Position numbers and translations under genes: made by a program. 17,456 nucleotides of DNA, from positions 1-17,456 of the forward strand of contig JAMQCK010000701.1 of the NCBI GenBank assembly GCA_024196135.1, given 5' to 3'. Positions 8,825-17,046 of the stretch are shown piece after piece. The notes beneath the pieces are model-generated. The model saw nothing but the letters and a program-made list of their open reading frames with translations, had not been told where the DNA came from and searched no databases. How positions within the stretch are numbered: the first letter of the stretch is position 1; each line of letters starts with the position of its first letter. This DNA is from Pleurotus ostreatus/Saccharomyces cerevisiae fusant (Eukaryota > Opisthokonta).

Positions 8825-9240
8825 ATGTCGCAAAACCTGGGCGCTGGTATTCTTTATATCCTCGGTTGTGGATGTGCGTAACTTCCTCCTTCTTCTTGCC
8901 CCCAATCTTTTCGGAATGACTCCCGAACGGAACCCTCGGACGCCCACGAATGCGTTATTCGGACCACTGACGTCTTTCTCCCATAGGCTGCTGCCCTGGA
9001 GGCCAGGATCCTTACAACGGGACGTCTACCTGCTGCGGCTGCAGCTGCTGTGGAGGGGATAGCAATGTTCATGCTCGCGAGAAGGAGGTGGATAGCGAGT
9101 TCTTGGAGCGCGACTACAGACGGGACGCGTCTGGCCATATTCACATAGAGCCCAGTCCGACTCGCAGTATGACAGCGCAGACCAGGGCGTCGGCTATGAA
9201 ATGGTCGGTTGTCTCTGAATGCTTGACGAACCAGCGCTAA
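8825..9240 (+). CDS. Small cysteine-rich protein (two exons)
   Basis: Exon 1 is 8825-8873, the intron 8874-8986 (113 nt, CTGAC branch, CATAG acceptor), exon 2 8987-9240; 100 residues. Without the splice the frame closes after 18 codons (stop in the intron), while the splice fuses a short hydrophobic start (GAGILYILGCGC) to a cysteine cluster. Nine Cys occur at 15, 17-19, 32, 33, 35, 37 and 38, including TCCGCSCC. From residue 45 it is charged and Cys-free (EKEVDSEFLERDYRRD), ending with a Ser/Thr/Pro segment. There is no classic signal peptide. The clusters could bind metal (metallothionein-like) or be palmitoylated to anchor the protein in a membrane. I do not recognise a family. A possible second intron 9204-9254 (CTAAT branch, TATGTAG acceptor, weak GTCGGT donor) would shorten it to 88 residues with a split TGA stop ending at 9255. 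Confidence 0.6.
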
Positions 9241-10213
9241 TCCAGCTTATGTAGATCTCTCCGTGCTCGATGATGGTTTTCTTCGCTCGGGCTTTCGAAC
9301 TGCTTTCGGACTCTGCCTATTGATACCCGCCTCATTCTCGCTGTTGTACTCTCACGCTTACGCCATAGAACGGACCTCATGCTTTCCGACGAATACACGA
9401 GTCTGGTATGACACGACCTTGAGGCTTGGCTTCACGCGTATGCTGCTCATCACCGACCCAGGCCGCGAGGTGCACAGCTTCACGTCGGAGATTATGCGGG
9501 AGGAGGGGAGCTGGCCTCCTCGTGTCGTCGAAATGGACTGCATGAAGCTTGCCACAAGTCGTGCTAGCCTGGCACTTCAACTGCCAAGGCTCGGTCCGAA
9601 AGGTCGGTATTTTGGTCTGGTCAGTACGGTTGCTTCTCAACATGGGTATTTAGAGGATTATTTGGTGGCCAGGCAGGTGCATACGCTCGCTGGGGTAACT
9701 GTTCTCATACTTGCAGAGAACGTATGTATCAGATCGTATCGTGCATTGTACATGCATTGGCCTCACCGGCTCTGTGTTATCGTTCTCGCCCATGGGCCCT
9801 CTTACTGCCTGAAGGCTTTCCGTCTGGGACTCGTTTGAGCCTCTCGTGTCCACCGCGAGGCTGAATGCTGCCACTCAGTGTCACAAAAGGCACGAACGTC
9901 TGCAGCATCACTAAAGAAAGACCAAACCAGGAACGAGTCCCGCAGATCGATCACCGGCGGGATCATTCACACGGATCACTGTGCGCCTCCGTCCCATTTA
10001 TACACTCTCCGAAGCGGTTGTGTTCTCTCTTCCGTCTATCAGGGGCGAAGCCGATGCCAAATCTTGCGCTCATCTAAGTGCACTGCTACGTAGGGATAGA
10101 CTGCATCGTCTGACCCCCCACGGTGGAGAGAGCGTACTCTATAGGGCGACTGGACCTCGCGAGTCGCGGGGTATTTGACTGGCTTTCTCGTCCCTTCTCT
10201 CAAGCGACCAGCC
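9241..10213. other. Intergenic ~970 bp with one doubtful ORF (9263-9838)
   Basis: The plus frame 9263-9838 is open for 191 codons, but it begins at GTG; the first ATG is at 9440 (133 codons). The part 9440-9550 has the high third-position GC seen in the real genes, the rest does not. I find no domain and no clear splice model, so I do not call it a gene. The right part (9840-10213) should contain the promoter and leader of the 7TM gene; several GATC-rich motifs cluster at 9945-9980 but no TATA box is evident. Confidence 0.4.
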
Positions 10214-11603
10214 ATGAGCGTGAATGCAAGTGAAGTGCATACGCTGCAGATCGTCATCATGCAGATGGGCGTCGGCTTCCTCTTCTACGGTACGTTGCCC
10301 AGTATGGGCGCGCCTTTGTTGTGCTAATCCCTTTCGTGCCCCAGGTGTACAGGCAGCCTTGACGGGCGCCGCTGTAATCCTCATGGCGTAAACCTGCCTA
10401 TGGCGTTGCGCATCGAGATATATGCTGACCACTCTGCAGTCGCAAGGACATCCGGTCCCGTCTCGTCATCGCCGCGGTCGCCGGACTGTTCATCTCTTCG
10501 ACAGTCGAGGTCGTGGCGAACATGGTTTTCTACGTCGCTCAATATCCTACGTTCCGATATCCGACCACGGCCAGCCTCAAGCTCCTGCTGACCCGTCTCA
10601 ACGCGGTCATTGTGGTGGCCTCGCGGTTCAATGTAAGTCGTGAAATGGCTTCCAGAAGGCGGTGATCTAACGCGCGCTTGTGGCAGTACGTCGTCAGCGA
10701 TACGGTTGTCGCGTGGCGGGCTTGGGTGCTGTGGCCTGAACCCCTCGTCGCCAAAGTCATTCTCTCGCTCTGCATATTCTGCAGCTTCGGTACGCACAAG
10801 CAGTCCCTCAGCGGATCTTCGGTGCTCACTCCTGCATAGCTGGTGCCATCGTGAACTGCGTAATTGAGTTGAGAGCCCCGTTAGTCTTGCCGGACACCTA
10901 TCGCTCGTTCATATACACGATCCCGATCCTCTTCACGAACGTCGTCGCGACCTCGCTGGTGGGCGTACGAGTCTGGTATGTGTCGTTCTATTGCATCAGT
11001 TCAGCGCCTCACGCCTTCGGAAGGTACTATCGCAAGGACGTTAAGGGCTTGATGGACCAGATGACGAGGAGGACCAGAGCAGAGAAGATCCTCCTTCTCC
11101 TCGTCGAGGTCGGCTTTGTCTACTGCTTGCTTTGGGTGCGCTTCTATCTCGTGATGTATCATGATGTATCCTAACATGGTTAGGTGGTTTATATCGTCAT
11201 GAAGGCGATCGACAACCCCGGGAACTCGAAGTATGCCTTCGGCGTACTCGGAAATACCTATCACTCGCTCACTGTACGCTCAGGCTCTATATCTTTCTGT
11301 CGGACTATTGTAGCTGACTACTGACAGGGCATCTACGCCACGTTCATCATTCTGGCCGTGGCGATGCAGAGATCTGCAACGGAGACCTTGCGAGAGACCA
11401 AGTTCTCACAAGCAATACGGTTCGCAGATCCGGAGGCTGGTCAGGATCAAACGACAGAGCTTGATGCTTCCGTGGGAACTAGCTTGACATACGTTCACGA
11501 CGATCAGCGCGGCGAAAGCAGCACCGGTGGGCAGTCGTCACAGGAGGAGTACTTACGTTCTCGCGATGTGTCCCGCACGAGCAATTGTGACGTGCACGAA
11601 TAA
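10214..11603 (+). CDS. Seven-transmembrane protein (basidiomycete-type, function unknown)
   Basis: Eight exons: 10214-10289, 10345-10387, 10440-10632, 10687-10789, 10840-10975, 11024-11135, 11184-11273, 11328-11603; 342 residues ending at TAA. Introns are 48-55 nt. Hydrophobic segments lie at about residues 10-40, 47-70, 88-116, 121-145, 160-183, 203-227 and 240-265, followed by an ~80-residue hydrophilic tail rich in Ser, Thr, Asp and Glu. Residue N4 in NAS is a possible glycosylation site on an outside N-terminus. The conserved-looking blocks 'SDTVVAWRAWVLWP', 'VRVWYYRKD' and 'KILLLLVEVGFVYCLLWV' match, from memory, a large family of 7TM proteins common in Agaricomycetes. It is GPCR-like in topology, but no ligand or G-protein motif is evident, so receptor function is only inferred. 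Confidence 0.85.
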
Positions 11604-11796
11604 ATTATTGCGAGAGTGGACAAGAGCGACGGCATATCCATCTGCAAACCTGTCTTTGAATTGACCGTCCGCATGGCGGCAATTGTGGGTCCTGGTATGT
11701 ATCAGTCACATGACGCCTTCCCCCGCCGCGGAAGGTCGGGCCGAATGGCGACCAGAGGAGGGAAATGCACGCACGTGGAGTTCCCGAATTTTGAGC

Positions 11797-13634
11797 ATGC
11801 ACCGTCTGGCGCCTAAGGCTGCGCGCGCGGCGAGCGCGACGTCGCGCTCGTTGTCGACAACGACGCCGGCGAGACTCAGCGCGACTGCCCCCGCTCTTGC
11901 TCTCAATCCCAATGCACCAGACGTCCCCGACTTCGCCCAGAAGAAGCGGGAACGGAAACGCGCTGTGCCCGGCAAGGTCCCCGACAAGAACGTTGGCAAG
12001 GACGCTCGGAAACACGCTTTCCACCCTTCACCACATGCGCCGGCGAAGGCTCCCATCTTCCAGGAGTGGCACGTCCCGGAGCTGGTAGTACCAACGATTC
12101 AGACGGTCAAGAAGACGCCAGGCGCGGGCGCGTTCGACACCAGCCGTCCGGAGCACCCCTTCAACCATTTTGGGCTTCCGAAGAAGCAGATTGCGGAGGT
12201 GCGTGACTATACTTTGCGCAGGATATGGGGGCTGACGGTGTATGAAGTTCCGTCTTCTGTCGAAGCCGGCGTCGGTCGTGCGCGAGATCACGACGTTCAC
12301 GCGGGACTTGCTCGACAAGGCAGCCAATGGGACGTCGGGGGAGAACCACAGGCTGGCAATCAGTGCGTCTTGCTGCTCTTGGTACTGTCCTTGTATCTGA
12401 CTGAACTTTTCAGCCGGCGCTACGGGTTCGGGCAAGTCCTTCTTGCTACTGCAGGCCGTGGATTACTGCGCGGCGAATGGCTGGGTGGTACTGTACTTCC
12501 CGAGAAGTGCGTGCATGGTCTTTCTATCATGAACTGCAGCTTTAACAGTCCCCAGGCTACAATCTCGTCAACTCGACGACGGCGCACGTATATGACATCC
12601 GAACACGCACATTCGCGCAGCCAAACTACGCGTACGGTACTCTCAAGCGCCTGCTCGCCACCAACGCGCCCCAGCTGGCAAAGCTGCGCACCACGCGCGC
12701 TCACGCCTCCGCTTCCCACCGCTTCGACGTCCCCGAGGGCACCCCACTCGCCGAGCTCGCGCGCCTGGCACTCAAGGACCAGCCCATGACCCTCGCCCCC
12801 GTTGCACTTGATATGCTGCTCGAAGAGCTCGGGAAGCAGGAGGACGTCCCGGTTCTCGTCGCGGCGGACGACATGCAAGCGCTATGCGGGCAGACCTTGT
12901 ACAAGGACCCGCAATTCCGTTCGATCGCTGCATGGCACTTAGGCATGCCGCGGTTGATCCTTGAGTTTGCGGGTGGGATGCGCAAATTCAAGCGCGGGGC
13001 GTTCATTGGCGCGGTGACGAACTCGGACCCGCTATTCCCCGTCCCGGCGGAGTTGCTCGACGCTTTCGAGATGGAGAGGTCGTACCCTGCAAGGTACATC
13101 ACCTTTTGATTGACGACGTGAAATGTGTAGCTAACTAATTCTAGCCCGTACGACCACCGCCGTCCCGAAGTCATGGAGTACATCGACGGCATCATGCAGC
13201 TGCGTGTGCCCGAGCGCTTCAACATCGAAGAGGCCATGTCTCTTTACGAGCTCTGGGCTGGCGCCGCCAACGTCGGGTCTCCGGCTTCTAAGACTGCAGA
13301 CAAGAAAGGCAAGACGAGCGAGAACACGAAGGGGAAGAAGGGCGCGGAAGCCGTCGACCTCGTCCCTGAGGGCCCGCGCTTGCAGATGCGCGGCGGTGTC
13401 GCGCTGGAGGGCCCTACGGACGAGGGCTTTTTGCAGCGCTTTACGGAGAGCGGCGGAAACCCGCGCGCGTTCGTGTGGCAGGGTGTTTTGGGCAGCTTGC
13501 AGACCTCGACGGCTGCGATCCAGGCGACGTCGGGTCCGGTTTTGCTGGGGATGAATGGAGCCCCCGGGATCGAGGGGCAGGCCGCTGCTACGAGTGCCCC
13601 GCCTCCGCCGCCGATGACGGCGGGCCCGGCATGA
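11797..13634 (+). CDS. RSM23: Mitochondrial small-subunit ribosomal protein mS29 (DAP3/Rsm23 family)
   Basis: Five exons: 11797-12198, 12248-12362, 12414-12506, 12556-13093, 13145-13634; 545 residues. Residues 1-30 are rich in Arg, Ala and Ser without acidic residues, a typical mitochondrial presequence, which is why I chose ATG 11797 over the in-frame ATG 11710 whose extension contains Glu. The core has FRLLSKPASVVRE, the P-loop GATGSGKS (174-181), VVLYFPR, and a Walker-B-like VLVAADD (303-309), all as in DAP3/mS29. The protein sits in the mitochondrial 37S/28S subunit near the intersubunit side and binds guanine nucleotide. The C-terminal part carries a Lys-rich insert ('KKGKTSENTKGKKG') and a Pro-rich end, more than I expect in the core family. 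It faces the NmrA-like gene tail to tail. Confidence 0.92.
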
Positions 13635-13798
13635 TAGACGTCTACGGTTGCTGCTGCAATATACTCTACTCATTCCAGCTTGCTTTGGTGTGATCGAATC
13701 TGTCTCTAAGACGCTCAAAGAAGATGTACAAGCTCTTATTCACTTCCTTAACTCGAATATCAGGTGCGACAATCACTGTTTCTGGTATACGTGCTGAA
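13635..13798. other. Convergent 3' spacer between mS29 and NmrA-like gene
   Basis: The two stop codons are 164 bp apart on opposite strands, so the two 3' UTRs must be short or overlap. No clear terminator element can be assigned. Confidence 0.5.
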
Positions 13799-14938
13799 TT
13801 ACTCGATAGTCCTCTCCAGCTGAGGCGGTACGTAGGGCTCGTCGCCGAGGTTCTCCACGTACTCTGCGAAGGTGCGCGGTTTGATGTCCGGGTAGAGGTC
13901 CCTGTAGTCAATGGCGCCATTCGCTTTGGCTTTCGCCAGCGTGTTATTGCCCCGCTGGAACAAGCTGTCCCAGTACTCATACAGGTAGCGCATCATCATC
14001 TGTGAGGGTCCGCCGGTCTTCACGGCGTGCAGCGTCTTGAAGAAGTCCTCGTCCGAATGCTAAGAGAAGGTCAGTCCGTTTATCCCATCCGATCGTTGGA
14101 CAGGAGGCGGTACGTACGACTTTCTTCTTCTCGAGGATACCCTCCCCGTACTTCTTCACCGCGAGGTCCCACACCTGGTTCTGCGTCACCTCGTCCTCCC
14201 AGACGAAGACCTTCCTGTTCAGCGTGCGCTCGTCCTGGATGATGCGCGCCACGTAGTCGCCGATGTGGAACTCGTCGGCGACCGCGAACGGGACGTCGCC
14301 GGTGCCGATCAGGTTGCGCGCCATGTCCGCGGTGGCCGAGTTCATGTGCGCGGGGAAGATGACGGTGAGCTGCATCCACCAGCCGATCTCGATGTAGGTG
14401 TGGCCGAGGCCGATGGACTCGATGTACTCGTGGATGGCGAGTTTCTGGGGCAGCGGTTAGTTGGGCAGCGGTTAGTGGGCGGGCGGACTAGGGGAGAGAG
14501 AGATGCTCACCCTGTCCTGCAGGATCATCACGCCCTTGGGGCAGCTGGGGCCGAAGTCGTTGGGCACGAAGCGCTTGATGCCGACGGCTTTGCCAGCGTC
14601 GGCGATTTTCTTCTGCGCCTCGATGCAGTTGGGGAGTAGGGCGGCGATGGCGATGTCCGCGCCGGCGAGGATCTCTTCGAGCCTCTCCTGCGTGGCGGAC
14701 AAGAGGTCCGCCTTGTGGATGGCGGCACCCTGCTCGGCGAACCTGGAGGCGGCGGGCTTGGAGAGGTTGCGCGCGACGATGGCGATGCGCTGTGGAAGGC
14801 GTCGGCGTTGAGAGGATGGTATGAAGGAATGTGACCTACGAATGCGTTGCTACGAAGCAAGCCCTCGACGATACGCTGGCCCGTCTCTCCGGTTGCGCCG
14901 AAGACGACGACGAGAGGCTTGATCTGCGTCTGCGACAT
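13799..14938 (-). CDS. NmrA-like NAD(P)-binding protein (isoflavone-reductase-like)
   Basis: Four exons on the minus strand, in transcript order 14938-14840, 14789-14511, 14444-14118, 14059-13799; 321 residues, the usual family length. The N-terminus has the Rossmann motif 'VVVFGATGETGQR' (G14, G17, G20) followed after the first splice by 'RIAIVARN', the second strand with an Arg that favours NADP(H). The block 'FVPNDFGP' is the hallmark NmrA/PCBER stretch (phenylcoumaran benzylic ether and isoflavone reductases). The C-terminal part is substrate-binding in relatives. Relatives are either small-molecule reductases or redox-sensing regulators such as NmrA; which one applies cannot be decided. 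Presumably cytosolic. Introns are 50, 66 and 58 nt; the 66-nt one contains a tandem duplication. Confidence 0.92.
14448..14477. repeat. 15-bp tandem duplication inside an intron of the NmrA-like gene
   Basis: GGGCAGCGGTTAGTT (14448-14462) is followed by GGGCAGCGGTTAGTG (14463-14477), 14 of 15 bases identical. On the coding (minus) strand each copy carries a CTAAC branch-like site and a pyrimidine-rich stretch just before the acceptor. Confidence 0.85.
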
Positions 14939-15324
14939 GTTCTAGGATGTGAGTGTTTCTGCGGGTTGGGTGTTGATGCTCTTATTCGAGGTCGAGTTCT
15001 GACCTTTTGTACCACTTTCAGCTGTTCGGAGAACGACCGAATTCATTACAAACATGAACCTCTTCAAGGCGAGGTCGTAGGGAGACGAGTGGGCAACTTA
15101 CAAAGCAGATTCCAAACTTGCGAAGTTGCGTCGGTTCCCTATCCGAGAGTGAGTTTGCTCCTGTTTCACGCGTGAGTCTACGTAGCCAGTCTTCACTATG
15201 TTCTTCAGGTCCACTTCAAGAGGGTAACATCTGATACAAAACATTGAACACGATCTAGAGGGCAGGAGCGGTGACAAGCCACGGCGGGTTGCTGGCGACT
15301 TATTCGGAAAATTCCATGTGCGTC
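14939..15324. other. Intergenic: promoter and leader of the NmrA-like gene
   Basis: On the minus strand, bases just before ATG 14938 are A/C-rich (…CATCCTAGAAC), as in fungal leaders. A consensus donor GTAAGT occurs on the minus strand at about 15100-15106, with plausible acceptors near 15000-15015, so a 5'-UTR intron is possible. No coding gene is apparent; minus ORF 15098-15394 is open but unrecognised. Confidence 0.4.
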
Positions 15325-15423
15325 TCAGTGGAAGTAATTCCAGGGTTGTGTAAGTACTGCGGCCACCAGCCCGCCTCTCAGACACCCTTGCCAAGCGATG
15401 AATTCCGTGGCGCCGATGGACAT
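15325..15423 (-). CDS. Doubtful 32-residue ORF behind a TATA box
   Basis: Minus-strand ATG at 15423 is preceded by a pyrimidine-rich leader and, ~70 bp upstream, by TATAAAAA. The frame gives MSIGATEFIAWQGCLRGGLV... and stops at TGA 15325-15327. A donor-like GTACTT within it could lead to a spliced, slightly longer product. I do not recognise it; it may be only the first exon of a gene, or a non-coding transcript. Confidence 0.2.
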   Translation of the reverse strand: MSIGATEFIAWQGCLRGGLVAAVLTQPWNYFH

Positions 15424-15493
15424 CGCAGCGGCGAAAGGTGAATGGGAGCGACGTTGCCGATGAGGTGGTGAAGAAACGTCTCTGAAAGGGGGC

Positions 15494-15501
15494 TTTTTAT
15501 A
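15494..15501 (-). promoter_or_regulatory. TATA box, minus strand
   Basis: TATAAAAA (minus strand) followed by a C/T-rich tract and an ATG ~70 bp downstream. It is the most canonical TATA box I noticed in the window, and no confident gene follows it. Confidence 0.45.
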
Positions 15502-15507
15502 ACGGTG

Positions 15508-15571
15508 GTGAGTTCGCTCAAGTTTTCTCAAGTCTTAAAATATAGAGTTTGACTAACCTAACCTTCTCCAG
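15508..15571 (+). other. Orphan intron signature, plus strand
   Basis: GTGAGT donor at 15508, branch region GACTAACCTAAC at 15551-15562, pyrimidine tract and CAG acceptor ending 15571 (64 nt). This is a textbook intron for this genome, yet the flanking frames contain stops before any ATG on the left. It could be a 5'-UTR intron or belong to a non-coding RNA. The right flank is open as LKGIAVDWRGRVDFDEG… up to a TAG at about 15646. Confidence 0.35.
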
Positions 15572-15719
15572 CTGAAGGGCATAGCAGTCGATTGGCGAGG
15601 GCGCGTCGACTTCGACGAGGGCCGTTCAGTTGCCTTCAATATATAGTCGCAAGACCTAGTCGCAGAATGTGGACCAGCGGCGACAACGCGAAGGCAGGTG
15701 CTTCCTCGGGCGCCTACTG

Positions 15720-16149
15720 ACCTTCTATCACAAGTCGGGATCGGCATAGATGTCCTTCGCGGGCGGATGCAGCGGGTGTCGACCCTGCTTCTCCGAGGAA
15801 GAAGACGCATGAGGGGCGTGATTCCCAACGAGAAGTTTGCTCAAGTCGGTGCAAGTTCGTCGTGCAGCTCAATGGGAGGACGGAATTAAGCTGCTGGCAA
15901 TGCAAGAATGCGATCCGGCACACAATGGTCCTCGATTCGGTGGGAGAAGCGAAGTGTGTAAATTTGGAGACTGCGTATCGGATGGCGGAGGAGATGGCTG
16001 GGGCGGCAAAGCCACTCGGCTGGGGGAGGGTTCGAAATGGGCGGGAGTGGAGTTCAAGCCAGGGGCCGCGAAGGAGGATGAAGAAGAGGAGGGAGAGGAA
16101 GAAGAGGAGGAAGATGACGATGAGTAGGATGTGCACGTGCCCGTGGTAG
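15720..16149 (+). other. Overlapping open frames with CxxC motif or acidic C-terminus, unassigned
   Basis: Two plus frames are open here. One, open about 15720-16149, has the better third-position GC in its middle and encodes 'ELSCWQCKNAI' (a CxxC) but ends in an Arg/Lys run and has no good ATG at its left end. The other, ATG 15900 to TAG 16127 (75 residues, open from ~15821), ends in 'KPGAAKEDEEEE…DDDE', the sort of acidic tail that real proteins end with. The minus frame 15714-16136 is open as well. I cannot choose, and do not recognise any of them. A possible small exon with ATG 15667 and donor near 15697 lies just upstream. Confidence 0.25.
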
Positions 16150-17046
16150 CCTACGGCTCAATACTGACAACAAGCAAGCGTATCATGCATGCACTTTCAC
16201 TTCGTATGTTGGAGAGATGATCGTGACTTTCTCTGGGTTCGCTTATTGGCCGATGCTGTTGGCGCAGGCACGCTGAAGACGTCGCAATAAATGGCTTACT
16301 GTGACGAAGCACGCTGTACTCGCCGGGCCTCCATTGCCGGGTGCCCATACTCTCTTTATCGTTCGCTTGATTGATAGCTCTCGGATGTCATTGGTGTTAT
16401 GACAACGTCGCCTATTCCAAGTTTCCGGGGCCTTACGTCAATGCCATGCCTTGGGCTTTTCAGGCATAGCAGAGTCTCATATAGTGGAAGGAGCGTTCGT
16501 GGGCTGCTCAGCTGACAGTGGGGACTTGCTGAACTACAGCTAGTGAGTGCGCGAGGCAGGACGGAGAGTTGTGGGTGCTAGGCAATTAAGAGCACGCGCG
16601 GCACACGCGTCAACTGCTCCCGGGCGTTAATGACGGCTCCCATCACCGAGGGGCGTCCCTTTTCCGGTAATTTTCCTTTGGCGTTCCCCATTTTCTCTGC
16701 GATCCTGTAGCCGGCTGGCGGCACTGTTGAACATACCCTCTACCATCTTCTATACCCACTTCCGCGCCCGGACGCGGTCCATAATACTTTCGTTCCCGGC
16801 GAAGCATCGGACACAATTTTGTCGGAGCCCTGGGATTGGCTAGGATCGTCCCGCGAGTAATTGAGGTGCGCGGACAGTTTTCTGCACCTGGATGTCTCTG
16901 ACCAGCGGGTAGGACATATCTTATCTACATACTTACATAGCGCAGTCGCTCGGCGCAGACCGACGGGCAGCTTGCGCGCCGACCCCGCGCGCTTCGTCTA
17001 GAACCCCGCACCCGTTGAAGCTCGAAGAGCGACTAGCGGCGCTTGC
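16150..17046. other. ~0.9 kb intergenic, presumed promoter of the 3'-end gene
   Basis: No ORF looks coding. Visible elements are two inverted CCAAT boxes (ATTGG at 16245-16249 and 16835-16839), an ACGCGT (MCB-like) at 16605-16610, a weak TATA-like CTATACCC near 16750, and a small inverted repeat ATGCCT…AGGCAT at 16446-16467. The length of this spacer against ~200-300 bp for most neighbours suggests a complex promoter or an undetected transcript. Confidence 0.4.

Noticed and set aside
11710..11796. Upstream in-frame ATG for mS29
   Set aside because: The added 29 residues contain several acidic residues and would spoil the mitochondrial presequence that begins at 11797.
14265..14639. Plus-strand 124-codon ORF across the NmrA-like gene
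   Set aside because: It is antisense to exons 2 and 3 of a confident conserved gene and crosses its intron.
16021..16045. GGTTCGAAAT, reminiscent of a tRNA T-loop
   Set aside because: The surrounding bases do not make a T stem, acceptor stem or anticodon arm.
16605..16610. ACGCGT as evidence for cell-cycle control of the last gene
   Set aside because: ACGCGT occurs several times in this GC-rich window, including inside exons, so a single copy is weak evidence.
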